A model generated the notes under the pieces. The model saw only the letters and a program-made list of their open reading frames with translations. It did not search any database and was not told where the DNA came from. Source: Xylophilus rhododendri (GTDB lineage Bacteria > Pseudomonadota > Gammaproteobacteria > Burkholderiales > Burkholderiaceae_C). From it: 64,000 nucleotides of DNA. How positions within the stretch are numbered: position 1 is the first letter of the stretch; each line of letters opens with the position of its first letter. Below, in pieces: positions 43,092 to 51,743 of this stretch. The translations under genes and the position numbers were made by a program. Where the stretch lies: positions 2,914,001 to 2,978,000 of the forward strand of contig NZ_CP047650.1 in the NCBI RefSeq assembly GCF_009906855.1, written 5' to 3'.

Positions 43092-45050
43092 TCAGCTCCC
43101 ATACGGGGAACGGATCGGGTTGACGGGCATGACCTGCGGGCCTTCGTAGGGGCGGAAGGCGTAGCGCAGGTAGACGCTGCCCAGGTACTGGCGGTAGTCG
43201 CGCGAGTTGTCCACGCCCAGGCGGCCGCCGACGAACCATTGCGGCTCCAGTTGGTACTCGGCCGCGGCGGCGACGTTGTAGCCCACGCCGGTCTTGCTCT
43301 GCGCGCCGTAGGTGGTGCCGGCGGCGGCCTGCAGGCCGGCATCGCCGGGGAAGTAGTCCACCGCGTCCTGGCGCACATGCTGCACGCCGAGCGAGCCCTT
43401 CAGCTGGTAGGAGAGCTTGCCGGTGCGCTGCTGCCAGTCCACCGGAATGCCGACCGACACGAACTGCTGCGGGCTGAAGTAGCCGCCCTGGCCGTAGGTG
43501 TAGTAGCCCAGGTTCTTGTCGTAGGCCAGGCCGGTCAGCGCCAGGCCGGCGGTGAGCTTGGCGTCCTGCTGGTTGATCAGGCGGAAGAAGATGCCGGCGC
43601 CGAATTCGGCCCGGGTGTTGTCCACCACGTTGTGGCCGACCAGGCGGGCCAGGCCGCCGTAGCCGTAGATGCCGTAGCCGCCGCGGTCGTAGTTGGCGTC
43701 GATGCGGCCGCCGTTGGCCGACACGCCGCCCCATTCCTGGCCGGTGCGGGCATCGCGGGCGCCGGCGAAGGACAGCACGCTGTCGGTCACCGCGCGGCGC
43801 TGCAGGTTCATGGTGAGGCTGAATTCCTCGCTCACCGGCAGGCGGTAGCGCACGCCGCCGTTCACGTCGGTGTAGCGAAAGCCCATGGGGGTGGTGCCGA
43901 TGTCGACCGCCAGGTTGCCCTGTTCGTAGCCGACACCCACGCCCAGGCCCGACTGGTTCTGGTCGCCCGCGCTCACGCCCGGCTGGGCGGTGGCCACCAC
44001 CGGGCCGCCGCCGAAGCGGCTGATGCTGTTGAAGGCGGTGTCGAGGGTGCCGGTGCGCAGGGCGACCGGGGTGACGTGGCCGGTGAGAGTGCCGTCGCCC
44101 AGGTCCATGCGCAGCTGGATCGGCAGCTCGGTGTCGGTCAGCGTGCTCATGCCTTTTTCGCCCTGGCGCGAACGCACCACCAGGCCGGCGCTGATCTCGG
44201 GGCGGCCGCGCTGGGCCTCGATGTCGGCGATCTCGCGCTGCAGGCTTTGCAGCTGCGCGCGGCCGGGATCGCTGTCGCGTGCGACCGGGCCGACGGGATA
44301 GTCGGCGGCCGAGGCGAAGGCGCTGCCGCGGGCGGCATTGCGCGGCGGGATGTCGGCGATGGCGGGCTGCTGCTCGCGCGGCATCCAGGCGCTGCGTGCG
44401 GGCTGGGCCATCGCGGGTGCATTGGGGGCGGCGGTTGCCGGGAGCACCGGCGCCGGGATGAAGGCGCTGCCCTGGGGCGTGCTGTCCTGGGCCGGCGCCA
44501 GCGTCACCGGCGCCACATAGGCGGAGGTGCCGGCGATGCGGGCCACCGGTGCTGCAGCGGCGGCGGCGGCAGGCGCGCCGGCGGGCGACGTGGCGGCGCC
44601 GCGCTGGATCTCGGCCAGCCGCACACGCACGGCGGTGTCCTTGGGCCGCACCTTCAGGTAGGCCTGGTAGAGCGGAATGTCGGAGCGGTCGGTGCCGGCG
44701 AAACCGAGCGCTGCGCGCCAGCTGCCGATGGCTTCCGCGCCCACCGTGCGGTCGCGCGCGAGCTGCGACAGCTGCACGATGCCGCTGCGCAGGGTGTCGG
44801 GCTGGGAGGCCAGCAGCTGGGCCAGCGCCAGGCGCGAACGCATGTCGCCGGGTTGTTCGAGCACACGCTGTTCGAGTTCGCGGCGGGTCTGCTGCGGATC
44901 GGCGGGAATCTCGGCCACCGGCTCGGCCGGCAGGGGCGCGGCGGCATGCGCGTGGACGGGTGCGCCGCGCCGGGCGGCGGCCAGCGCCGGCATCGCGTGC
45001 AGGGCGCTCAGGATGCACAGGACGAGGGTGCGGCTGTGGGGAGGATGCAT
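43092..45050 (-). CDS. bcsC: BcsC outer-membrane barrel protein with short TPR remnant
   Basis: A 652-residue protein. Signal peptide (about 1-24, MHPPHSRTLVLCILSALHAM, ending PALAAA), a TPR-like segment (about 50-145), a Pro/Ala-rich linker (about 150-260), then the BcsC C-terminal barrel (about 290-652) starting LRMDLGDGTLTGHVTPVALR and ending with strands such as GSVYLRYAFRPY. The TPR segment aligns with part of the separate TPR gene (WRAALGFAG...IPLYQAYL versus WRGAMGWLG...VPLFRQYL). An upstream start at 45155, five bases after bcsB, would lengthen it but spoil the signal. It probably forms the export pore for cellulose. Confidence 0.85.
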   Translation of the reverse strand: MHPPHSRTLVLCILSALHAMPALAAARRGAPVHAHAAAPLPAEPVAEIPADPQQTRRELEQRVLEQPGDMRSRLALAQLLASQPDTLRSGIVQLSQLARDRTVGAEAIGSWRAALGFAGTDRSDIPLYQAYLKVRPKDTAVRVRLAEIQRGAATSPAGAPAAAAAAAPVARIAGTSAYVAPVTLAPAQDSTPQGSAFIPAPVLPATAAPNAPAMAQPARSAWMPREQQPAIADIPPRNAARGSAFASAADYPVGPVARDSDPGRAQLQSLQREIADIEAQRGRPEISAGLVVRSRQGEKGMSTLTDTELPIQLRMDLGDGTLTGHVTPVALRTGTLDTAFNSISRFGGGPVVATAQPGVSAGDQNQSGLGVGVGYEQGNLAVDIGTTPMGFRYTDVNGGVRYRLPVSEEFSLTMNLQRRAVTDSVLSFAGARDARTGQEWGGVSANGGRIDANYDRGGYGIYGYGGLARLVGHNVVDNTRAEFGAGIFFRLINQQDAKLTAGLALTGLAYDKNLGYYTYGQGGYFSPQQFVSVGIPVDWQQRTGKLSYQLKGSLGVQHVRQDAVDYFPGDAGLQAAAGTTYGAQSKTGVGYNVAAAAEYQLEPQWFVGGRLGVDNSRDYRQYLGSVYLRYAFRPYEGPQVMPVNPIRSPYGS

Positions 45051-45159
45051 GAGCGGCTCGCAGGATCGGGCAAGGGACGCGAAAAAGGGCCGGGGCTGGG
45101 CAGCCCCGGCGGCCCGGACCCGCCGCGGTTCAGGATGGCGGCGGGTACCGGTCATGGCG

Positions 45160-47577
45160 TCAGACCACCAGGCGGCTGCGGGCACGGCCACGCAGCACCA
45201 CGTAGATCACGATCGCCAGCAGGGCGGCGGCGGCCAGGCCCAGCAGCACCAGCAGCAGCGGGTGGTTGGACAGGAAGAACTGGATCGCGGTCAGGAAGCC
45301 CAGGCGGCCGACGTGGTAGCTCTGCTCGGCCACCAGGCTGTTGACCTGGTCGCCGCGCACCACCGAGACGCTGCCCTGGATCTGCTTGACGCGGTCCAGG
45401 TCCAGCACCGCATCGATGGTGTTGTTCAGGCTCTCGGGCTTGTCCGAGGAGATCAGCACCACGCTGCGGCCGCTGGCCAGCGGCGACTCGAAGCCGGAGA
45501 TCACGCCCTGCGCGCCGTCGCTGGTGAACTTCAGCTCCTGCTTGCGGTCCTCCGGCGTCACGCGGTGGTGGCGGTCCCACCAGTCGAGGAACTTGCCGCG
45601 CAGGTCCGACAGCGGGAAGCTGCGGGCCGCGGGGGTGATCGCCGACGGGATGTTGGCGGCCCACTTCTGCAGCAGCGGCTGGTTGGTGCCGGAGGCGAAG
45701 ACCAGCAGGTCGCGGTCCTTGACGTTGTCCACGCCGCCTGCGCGCACCACGGCCACGCCGGTGGCGGGGTAGCCGGAGGAGCGGCCCATCAGGCCCATGG
45801 TGTCGAGGTAGGCGGCCAGGTCGGGCGCGCTGGCGTTGTCCGGCAGCACCACGGCGGTCTCGGACAGGTCGGCCATGCGGGTGAACGGGAAGCCGGCGTT
45901 GCCGAAGGCGGCCAGGTCGGGCATCGGCAGGTAGTGCGAGAAGCCGGAGATGTCGATGGTCGAGTCCGCGTCGATCGCGCCCTTGACGTTGTCGAGCATC
46001 ACGTCCTTGCAGAAGCCCTGCTTGATGTAGTCGTAGTAGTAGTGGAACTGCAGCTGCGACTGGGCCGGCAGCATGAACATCGGCACCCGCACATGTTCAC
46101 GCGCCATCACCGTGCCGTCCTCGGTCGAGGGCAGCAGGGCGCTCAGCGCGGCCGGCACGCCGCGTTCCACCGCCAGCAGCGGATAGGAGCGCAGGAACTG
46201 CTCGTTGACGTTGATGTTGAGCGAGGACTTGTCGGTCGTCGGGCGCGGCGTGTAGCGGTAGCGCAGGTCGATCGGGATGCCCTTCTCGCGCCAGCCGAAC
46301 AGGTCCGGCGGCACGCGGAAGTTGATGCGCACCAGGTCGGGTTCGTAGCCGGAGACGTTCAGGCTGCGCTGGTCGGCGATCTCGCCGAAGCGCACCGGGC
46401 GGTCGCTGCGCAGCCAGGCCGGGGCGTCGTAGGGCTTGCGCGCCACGACTTCCTTGAGCGGCTGCACGGTGGCCACGCGGCCGGACAGCGTGGTGCCGCC
46501 GACGGCCAGCACATTGGCCGCGACCTTCACGTCGGCCGCGTTGCGGCCCATCACGACCAGCAGCTTGGAGACCGGGTCGTTGGGGTTGGTGACCATGGCC
46601 ACCGAGGGGCCGGTGGGCACCGGCAGCTCGACGCCGGGGATGCCGGTGTTGCCCACCATGAAGACCACGGCCGCGCCCTTGTCGGGGAGGGTGCCGGTGG
46701 AGACCGGGAACTTGGCGCCGCGGTAGCCGGCCAGCGAGCCGAACCAGGACGAGACCGCGCCGGCGCCTTCCAGGATCGGCTGGTCGGCATTGCCGACGAA
46801 GACGAAGGGCAGGCTGAGCGGGCGCACGTCGCGCCGGTCGAAGAAGGGCGCGGGCAGCAGGTTCAGGTCGTCGGGCAGGGCGATCGGCGCGACGGTGAGC
46901 TGCAGCTCGCTCTGGTTGGCGATGCTGGCCCACAGGCTGGTGTGGACCGGGTCCTCGCAGTCCAGCGTGTAGTGGCCGATCAGCTCGATGTCCAGGCGGT
47001 TGAAGTCGGTGATCATCCGCACGGGGATGTTGACTTCGGTCTCCAGGTCGGTGCCGGCCTGTTCGCGTGGCACGGCGATGGTCTGGGCGACTTCGCCGTT
47101 GACCCGCACGTTGATGTGCGAGATGTTGGCCAGCAGCGCGGGCGAGTAGGCGTACTTCAGCTTGAGCTTGGCCGAGGTCACGACCTCGTCGGCACGCACG
47201 CTGAAGGGCACGCCGCCGGAGCCCTGCACGCCGCGCAGCTGCAGCGGGAAGGCCGCGCCGAGCTGGCGCAGCGAGATCGCATAGCTGCGCGAGGGGCCGG
47301 GAGGCGCGGGCGGGTTTACGGTGGGCCGGCCGACCACGCCGGCGGGCGAGGTGGAGATGCCGGTCGAGCTGACGGCCTTGGCGCTGCCGCCGGCCGAGGG
47401 CTGGGTGTCCGCGCTGGCGGTGGCGCTGGCCTTTTCGGCCTTGTGGCCGCGCGAGCTGGCGGCGTCGGCCGGCAGGAGCACCGAGGTGCCGAGCGCCAGC
47501 GCGATAGCGGCGGGAAGCACGCCCCGCACCAGGGCGCGTCGCGCGCGTGGCGCTGCTGTTGCTGTTGTCGGACCCAT
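45160..47577 (-). CDS. bcsB: Cellulose synthase regulatory subunit BcsB
   Basis: An 805-residue periplasmic subunit that guides the glucan chain from BcsA. Signal peptide near residues 15-40, a low-complexity linker (about 40-95), then repeated carbohydrate-binding and flavodoxin-like domains. A C-terminal membrane anchor (about 770-793) reads HPLLLVLLGLAAAALLAIV. BcsB-type blocks include DFNRLDIELIGHYTLDCEDP near residue 195 and the later HYYYDYIKQGFCKDV. Its ATG shares the A of the bcsA stop (TGATG). Confidence 0.94.
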   Translation of the reverse strand: MGPTTATAAPRARRALVRGVLPAAIALALGTSVLLPADAASSRGHKAEKASATASADTQPSAGGSAKAVSSTGISTSPAGVVGRPTVNPPAPPGPSRSYAISLRQLGAAFPLQLRGVQGSGGVPFSVRADEVVTSAKLKLKYAYSPALLANISHINVRVNGEVAQTIAVPREQAGTDLETEVNIPVRMITDFNRLDIELIGHYTLDCEDPVHTSLWASIANQSELQLTVAPIALPDDLNLLPAPFFDRRDVRPLSLPFVFVGNADQPILEGAGAVSSWFGSLAGYRGAKFPVSTGTLPDKGAAVVFMVGNTGIPGVELPVPTGPSVAMVTNPNDPVSKLLVVMGRNAADVKVAANVLAVGGTTLSGRVATVQPLKEVVARKPYDAPAWLRSDRPVRFGEIADQRSLNVSGYEPDLVRINFRVPPDLFGWREKGIPIDLRYRYTPRPTTDKSSLNINVNEQFLRSYPLLAVERGVPAALSALLPSTEDGTVMAREHVRVPMFMLPAQSQLQFHYYYDYIKQGFCKDVMLDNVKGAIDADSTIDISGFSHYLPMPDLAAFGNAGFPFTRMADLSETAVVLPDNASAPDLAAYLDTMGLMGRSSGYPATGVAVVRAGGVDNVKDRDLLVFASGTNQPLLQKWAANIPSAITPAARSFPLSDLRGKFLDWWDRHHRVTPEDRKQELKFTSDGAQGVISGFESPLASGRSVVLISSDKPESLNNTIDAVLDLDRVKQIQGSVSVVRGDQVNSLVAEQSYHVGRLGFLTAIQFFLSNHPLLLVLLGLAAAALLAIVIYVVLRGRARSRLVV

Positions 47578-49793
47578 CAATCCCCCGTCTTCAAAGTTGG
47601 ACCTGTACGCCGCGAAAAGCGCGGCACGCGCAACATGCGCCAGGCGTTGGTAAAAAAGATGCCGAAGCCGCGTGCGCCGATGCGCATCACGCCGGCGAAT
47701 GCCTTGAGCGGCGTGTCGCGTTCGCCGCGACCCCAGTTCTGCGCCCACAGGTCGGCGCGTGCGAAAGTCATCTGGGCCAGGGCCACCTGCTGCATGGTGG
47801 TCAGCTCCTCGAAGTGCACGCCGAGCTTGTTGCCGCGGCGGAACACCACCTCGGCCGGGAACGAGGCTTCGTCCTGGTCGCGGTAGATCGAGACATAGAG
47901 CCGCTCGCCCAGGGGAATCTCCACCTCCGAGGTGAGCGCCAGGCCCAGGCCGGTCTGCGAGAAGTCTTCCGTGCGGCAGGCCAGCACCCGGCCGTCGGCC
48001 AGCGAAACCGAGGCGCGCAGCGAGGCGATCACCCGCGGCGTCTTGCGCACCTGGCGGCTCTCCGAGGCCACGGCGATGGCGGCGCTCAGCATGATGATGT
48101 TGTAGCCGGTCCAGATCAGGTTGATCGCCAGCGTGGTGTATTGCTCGCGCTGGAAGTCGCCGACGAAGACGCGCCAGGCGCCGACCAGGATGCCGATCAG
48201 GCTGAGCAGCACCAGGATCACATAGGGCTTGGCGATGCCCCAGTCGAAGTAGGACTTGTCGATCACGCCGCCCTTGGCGGTGACGTTGAACTTGCCCAGG
48301 CGCGGGTTGATGAAGGCGGTGATGGTGGGCCGCAGGATGTACCAGGCCAGCACCGACTCGTACACCTCGTTCCAGAAGGAATGCCGGAAGCGCCCCTGCA
48401 TGCGCGAGTTGGTGATGCCGGCGTGCAAGAGGTGGGGCAGGGCGAAGGCGGCGATCATCAGCGCGGTGGCCTGGAACACCTGCGCACCGAAGAACAGATA
48501 GGCCAGCGGCGCGGTCATGAAGATCAGCCGCGGCGCGCCGTAGAAGAAGTGCAGCATCGCGTTGAGGTAGCACAGGCGCTGGCCCAGCTTCAGGCCGGGG
48601 CCGAGCAGGGGGTTGTCGATGCGGCAGATCTGCGCCATGCCGCGCGCCCAGCGGATGCGCTGGCCGACGTGGCCGGCGAGCGATTCGGTGGCCAGGCCCG
48701 CGGCCTGCGGGATCGCCAGGTAGGCGGTGTTCCAGCCCAGGCGGTTGAGCTTCAAGGCGGTGTGGGCGTCTTCCGTCACCGTCTCCACCGCCATGCCGCC
48801 GATGGCCATCAGCGGCTCGCGGCGGATCAGCGCGCAGGAGCCGCAGAAGAAGGTGGCGTTCCACAGGTCGTTGCCGTCCTGCACCAGGCCGTAGAACAGC
48901 TCGCCCTCGTTGGGGATGGCGCGGAAGGTCTGCAGGTTCTTCTCGAAGGGGTCGGGCGAGAAGAAGAAGTGCGGCGTCTGCAGCATGGCCAGCTTCTCGT
49001 CCTTGAGGAACCAGCCCATGCAGATCTGCAGGAAGGAGCGGGTGGGCACGTGGTCGCAGTCGAAGATCGCGACGATCTCGCCCGAGGTCACGTGCAGCGC
49101 GCTGTTGATGTTGCCGGCCTTGGCGTGGCGGTTGTTGTCGCGGGTGATGTAGCCCACGCCGACTTCTTCGCAGAAGAGGCGGAATTCCTCGCGCCGGCCG
49201 TCGTCCAGCACATAGACCTTGAGCTTGTCGCCCGGCCAGTCGAGGCCCATGGCGGTGAAGACGGTCTGGCGCACCACTTCGAGCGGCTCGTTGTAGGTGG
49301 GGATCAGCACGTCGACGCTGGGCCAGACGGTGAGGTTGGCCGGCATCGGCAGGGGTTTGCGTTCCAGCGGCCAGGCGGTCTGGAAGTAGCCCAGCAGCAG
49401 CACCGTCAGCGCGTACAGCTCGGCCAGCACCAGGCCGGTGCCGAAGAAGGTGTCGACGAAGCCCTCGAAGCCGGTGGTCTCGGTGATGCGCCAGTAGATG
49501 TAGCGCAGCGAGGCGGTCAGCGAGAAGACGATCATGGTGAGCGTCGGCAGCCGGCCCGGCACCTTGCGCAGCAGCAGGGCGCAGCCGAAGCTGACGGCGG
49601 CGAAGATCACCTGGCCCCAGAAGTCCAGCGGCACGGTGAACACCACCACGAAGAGGAAGATGCCGAGGATGCCGGCGATCACCCGGGCGATCGGGTGGCG
49701 CCACATCTGCAGGTTGACCAGGTCGACCATGCCGGTGCGCAGTCGCTGGCGCACGCTGCGCTGGGGTACCTGGAAATTGTCTTGGCTGGTCAT
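47577..49793 (-). CDS. bcsA: Cellulose synthase catalytic subunit BcsA
   Basis: A 738-residue inner-membrane glycosyltransferase polymerising UDP-glucose into cellulose. GT2 motifs: DDG at 197-199, DCD at 245-247, TED at 340-342 and QRIRW at 378-382. The gating-loop motif FNVTAKGG is at 502-509. A C-terminal PilZ domain has RKTPR (R583, R587) and DFSQTG (610-615), the c-di-GMP-binding RxxxR and D/NxSxxG motifs, so it should be activated by c-di-GMP. Flanking membrane helices are present on both sides of the catalytic domain. It overlaps bcsQ by four bases. Confidence 0.97.
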   Translation of the reverse strand: MTSQDNFQVPQRSVRQRLRTGMVDLVNLQMWRHPIARVIAGILGIFLFVVVFTVPLDFWGQVIFAAVSFGCALLLRKVPGRLPTLTMIVFSLTASLRYIYWRITETTGFEGFVDTFFGTGLVLAELYALTVLLLGYFQTAWPLERKPLPMPANLTVWPSVDVLIPTYNEPLEVVRQTVFTAMGLDWPGDKLKVYVLDDGRREEFRLFCEEVGVGYITRDNNRHAKAGNINSALHVTSGEIVAIFDCDHVPTRSFLQICMGWFLKDEKLAMLQTPHFFFSPDPFEKNLQTFRAIPNEGELFYGLVQDGNDLWNATFFCGSCALIRREPLMAIGGMAVETVTEDAHTALKLNRLGWNTAYLAIPQAAGLATESLAGHVGQRIRWARGMAQICRIDNPLLGPGLKLGQRLCYLNAMLHFFYGAPRLIFMTAPLAYLFFGAQVFQATALMIAAFALPHLLHAGITNSRMQGRFRHSFWNEVYESVLAWYILRPTITAFINPRLGKFNVTAKGGVIDKSYFDWGIAKPYVILVLLSLIGILVGAWRVFVGDFQREQYTTLAINLIWTGYNIIMLSAAIAVASESRQVRKTPRVIASLRASVSLADGRVLACRTEDFSQTGLGLALTSEVEIPLGERLYVSIYRDQDEASFPAEVVFRRGNKLGVHFEELTTMQQVALAQMTFARADLWAQNWGRGERDTPLKAFAGVMRIGARGFGIFFTNAWRMLRVPRFSRRTGPTLKTGD

Positions 49794-50563
49794 GGGGCGG
49801 GAGCTCCTGCGGCCAGGCGTGTGAGCACGGTCCTGGCGATTTCCGTCAGATCGGCCGCGGCCTGGCTGTCGATGGCGTAGTCGAAGACGCTCTGGTCATA
49901 GGCCAGGGCTTCGGCGACCACCTGGTCGCGGTGCACCAGGCCGACATAGCGGTCGCCGAACTGGCCGCGCATCACCTGGGCGACATCGGCCGAAAGCCGC
50001 CGCGTGGCATCGCCCTGGTTGATCAGGTGCATATGGCCACCGAAGCGGGGGTTGTGGGTGGTGTAGCTGTCGATGAGGCCTTCCATCATCGGCAGCGAGG
50101 CATAGGAGGCGGCGTCCGGCAGGTTGACCAGCAGCGCCATGTCGGCCGCGGCCAGCGCCTGGCGCAGGTAGACCGAGGGGCCGGGCGGCGTGTCCAGCAG
50201 CACGATGGCGTGGCGCACCATGCCGAGGCTTGCCAGGTGGGCCTGCAGCCAGTCGGGGTGGGCGGCCAGGTGTTCCTCGAACAGGGCGCGGTCGTCCTCG
50301 TTGAGCACGCCGTAGGACATCACGGCCACGCCGCGATCGCTGCGCTCGCAGCTGGCGCGCCAGGGGGCGCCGGCCAGGGTGGCGCGGGACATGCCGTCGA
50401 TGCCCTCGGGGTCCAGGCCGAAATGCAGGCGCAGCGCGTTCTGCGGATCCAGGTCGGCGACCAGCACCGGCTGGCCGGCATGCGACATCGCCGAGGCCAG
50501 GTTGGCGGCCACGGTCGTCTTGCCGACCCCACCCTTGGCCGATGCGATCGCCAGGACCTTCAC
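49790..50563 (-). CDS. bcsQ: Cellulose biosynthesis ATPase BcsQ (MinD/ParA-like)
   Basis: A 257-residue SIMIBI-class ATPase (YhjQ family) associated with polar or localised assembly of the cellulose machinery. The deviant Walker A is [10 protein letters not shown] near residue 8-17, and the second Asp motif is VLVADLDPQNALRL near 33. It overlaps both the upstream bcsP/R-like gene and the downstream bcsA gene by four bases each (ATGA), so it is tightly coupled. A P-loop ATPase of this type also begins the wss cluster of P. fluorescens (WssA). Confidence 0.92.
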   Translation of the reverse strand: MKVLAIASAKGGVGKTTVAANLASAMSHAGQPVLVADLDPQNALRLHFGLDPEGIDGMSRATLAGAPWRASCERSDRGVAVMSYGVLNEDDRALFEEHLAAHPDWLQAHLASLGMVRHAIVLLDTPPGPSVYLRQALAAADMALLVNLPDAASYASLPMMEGLIDSYTTHNPRFGGHMHLINQGDATRRLSADVAQVMRGQFGDRYVGLVHRDQVVAEALAYDQSVFDYAIDSQAAADLTEIARTVLTRLAAGAPAP

Positions 50564-51099
50564 GGCTTGAGCAGCCTTCTGAGCAGGGACAGCTCGCGGT
50601 CGGCCGGAGCGGCCTTCGGTTCGGGGGCGCGCGCCAGGCGGGCGAACATGCCTTGCAGCTCGGTGCCGGCGACAGGGCTGGTGGCCGGCGGCAGCGGCGC
50701 GCCGGCCGGCGGCAGGCTGGCCGCGGGCACGGGCAGCGGCAATGGGGCGGGCTCGACAGGCGCTGCCTGCAGCACCGGCTCGATCGGCGCGGCGACGGGG
50801 TTCTGCGCCGGCGCACGCGGGCGCGCGACCGGTGGCCGGCGGCGGGCTTCCTCGGCGGCGGCGGCCGCGGCGGCTTCGTCGAAGACCGGCAGCGGGCCGC
50901 CCTGCGCCTGCGCCTCGGTGGGAGCTGAAGAGGACGAGACCGGCGAGGCGGCGCGGGCGCGCTCCTGCTGGCGCACATTGGCCAGCAGCGGCCAGCGTTC
51001 GCGCGACTGGCGCACCACGTTGTCGCGGCCGAGTTCCTGGTAGCTGTCGGACTGTCCGCCGAACTGGCGGTACAGGTTGGCGATGTCGTCGGAACTCAT
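50560..51099 (-). CDS. bcsP: BcsR/BcsP-like cellulose biosynthesis accessory protein
   Basis: A 179-residue protein. Residues 1-45 (MSSDDIANLYRQFGGQSDSY, then RERWPLLANV) resemble BcsR, the small regulator that forms a complex with BcsQ and controls BcsA assembly. The remaining two-thirds are rich in Pro and Ala, with a short C-terminal helix (ELSLLRRLLKP), as in the betaproteobacterial proline-rich BcsP proteins. It is cytoplasmic by appearance and overlaps bcsQ by four bases. The exact name (BcsR with extension, or BcsP) is a judgement call. Confidence 0.78.
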   Translation of the reverse strand: MSSDDIANLYRQFGGQSDSYQELGRDNVVRQSRERWPLLANVRQQERARAASPVSSSSAPTEAQAQGGPLPVFDEAAAAAAAEEARRRPPVARPRAPAQNPVAAPIEPVLQAAPVEPAPLPLPVPAASLPPAGAPLPPATSPVAGTELQGMFARLARAPEPKAAPADRELSLLRRLLKP

Positions 51100-51136
51100 G
51101 CCTGCGTCTTTCCGCAAGCCTGGCTTGCCTGGCGTT

Positions 51137-51592
51137 TCATGCGGCCTCCAGCCGCAGTTCGATGGAGCCGGAAGCGTCCGGGCCCGCCACCTGGCGCACC
51201 TGCAGGCCGCCGGCCTGCGACTGGCGGAACCATTCCTGGTAGACGCCTTCGAGGAAGGCCGGCGCCCAGGCGGTCGCCAGGGTGCCCAGGGCGGTGAACA
51301 GCGGTGCGCAGTAATGCTGGATGCGCAGGCTGCCCTGCACCTCCTGCAGGGCCACCCAGCCCCAGTCCTGCGCCACCCAGACACGGCCCATGGCCAGCTG
51401 GAGCTCGTCGAGCGTGCGGCAGGCGGGCAAGGCTTCGGCCTGGGCGAAACGAGTGCCCAGGCGGTGCATCAGGTTGCGCAGTTCCGCTTCGGGCAGCTGC
51501 TGCGCAAACTCCTCGGACAGGGCCCGGAGGAACCCTTTCCATTGCCGCGAGCATTGCAGTTCGGCAAAGTATTCGACGATGGCAGGTTCCAC
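51137..51592 (-). CDS. bcsD: Cellulose synthase subunit BcsD
   Basis: A 151-residue BcsD (AxCesD-type), the octameric periplasmic ring that helps align glucan chains into crystalline ribbons in Komagataeibacter. Recognisable blocks are FLRALSEEFAQQLPEAELR near residue 22-40, LPACRTLDELQLAMGRVW near 55-72, DWGWVALQEVQGSLRI near 75-90 and an acidic/hydrophobic C-terminus. It heads the bcs operon, 37 bases before the bcsP-like gene. Its combination with BcsQ and with acetylation genes is notable. Confidence 0.86.
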   Translation of the reverse strand: MEPAIVEYFAELQCSRQWKGFLRALSEEFAQQLPEAELRNLMHRLGTRFAQAEALPACRTLDELQLAMGRVWVAQDWGWVALQEVQGSLRIQHYCAPLFTALGTLATAWAPAFLEGVYQEWFRQSQAGGLQVRQVAGPDASGSIELRLEAA

Positions 51593-51613
51593 AGATAGCG
51601 CCGCGTAGGGATG

Positions 51614-51631
51614 TTGACTTGTAACTTGACT
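51614..51631. promoter_or_regulatory. Direct repeat in the bcsD-MFS divergent gap
   Basis: TTGACT occurs twice, 12 bases apart (51614-51619, 51626-51631), in an unusually AT-rich 151-bp gap between bcsD (minus) and the MFS gene (plus). It could be a regulator site or part of either promoter. No pair of -35/-10 elements fits well on either strand. Confidence 0.25.
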
Positions 51632-51743
51632 AGATCAGATGTATGAAAAGGTAGGATAACAGAGCAACTATCGTCTGGGGCCTCGTGATCGCCCCAGGCT
51701 TGTAGGACCGTGACGCAATTGGCACGGTAAGACAATCGACCCC

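Noticed and set aside
39172..45050. The BcsC split as a simple frameshift or IS interruption of one gene
   Set aside because: bcsZ lies between the parts, the barrel part comes first in the operon, each part has its own signal peptide, and they share a homologous TPR segment, so a single broken gene does not fit.
49790..50978. Long Arg/Pro-rich frames opposite and across bcsQ and bcsP
   Set aside because: Shadow frames of the bcs genes without homology-like features.
51593..51743. TTGACT direct repeat as -35 elements of a bcsD or MFS promoter
   Set aside because: No acceptable -10 hexamer at 16-18 bases on either strand; kept only as a possible regulatory repeat.
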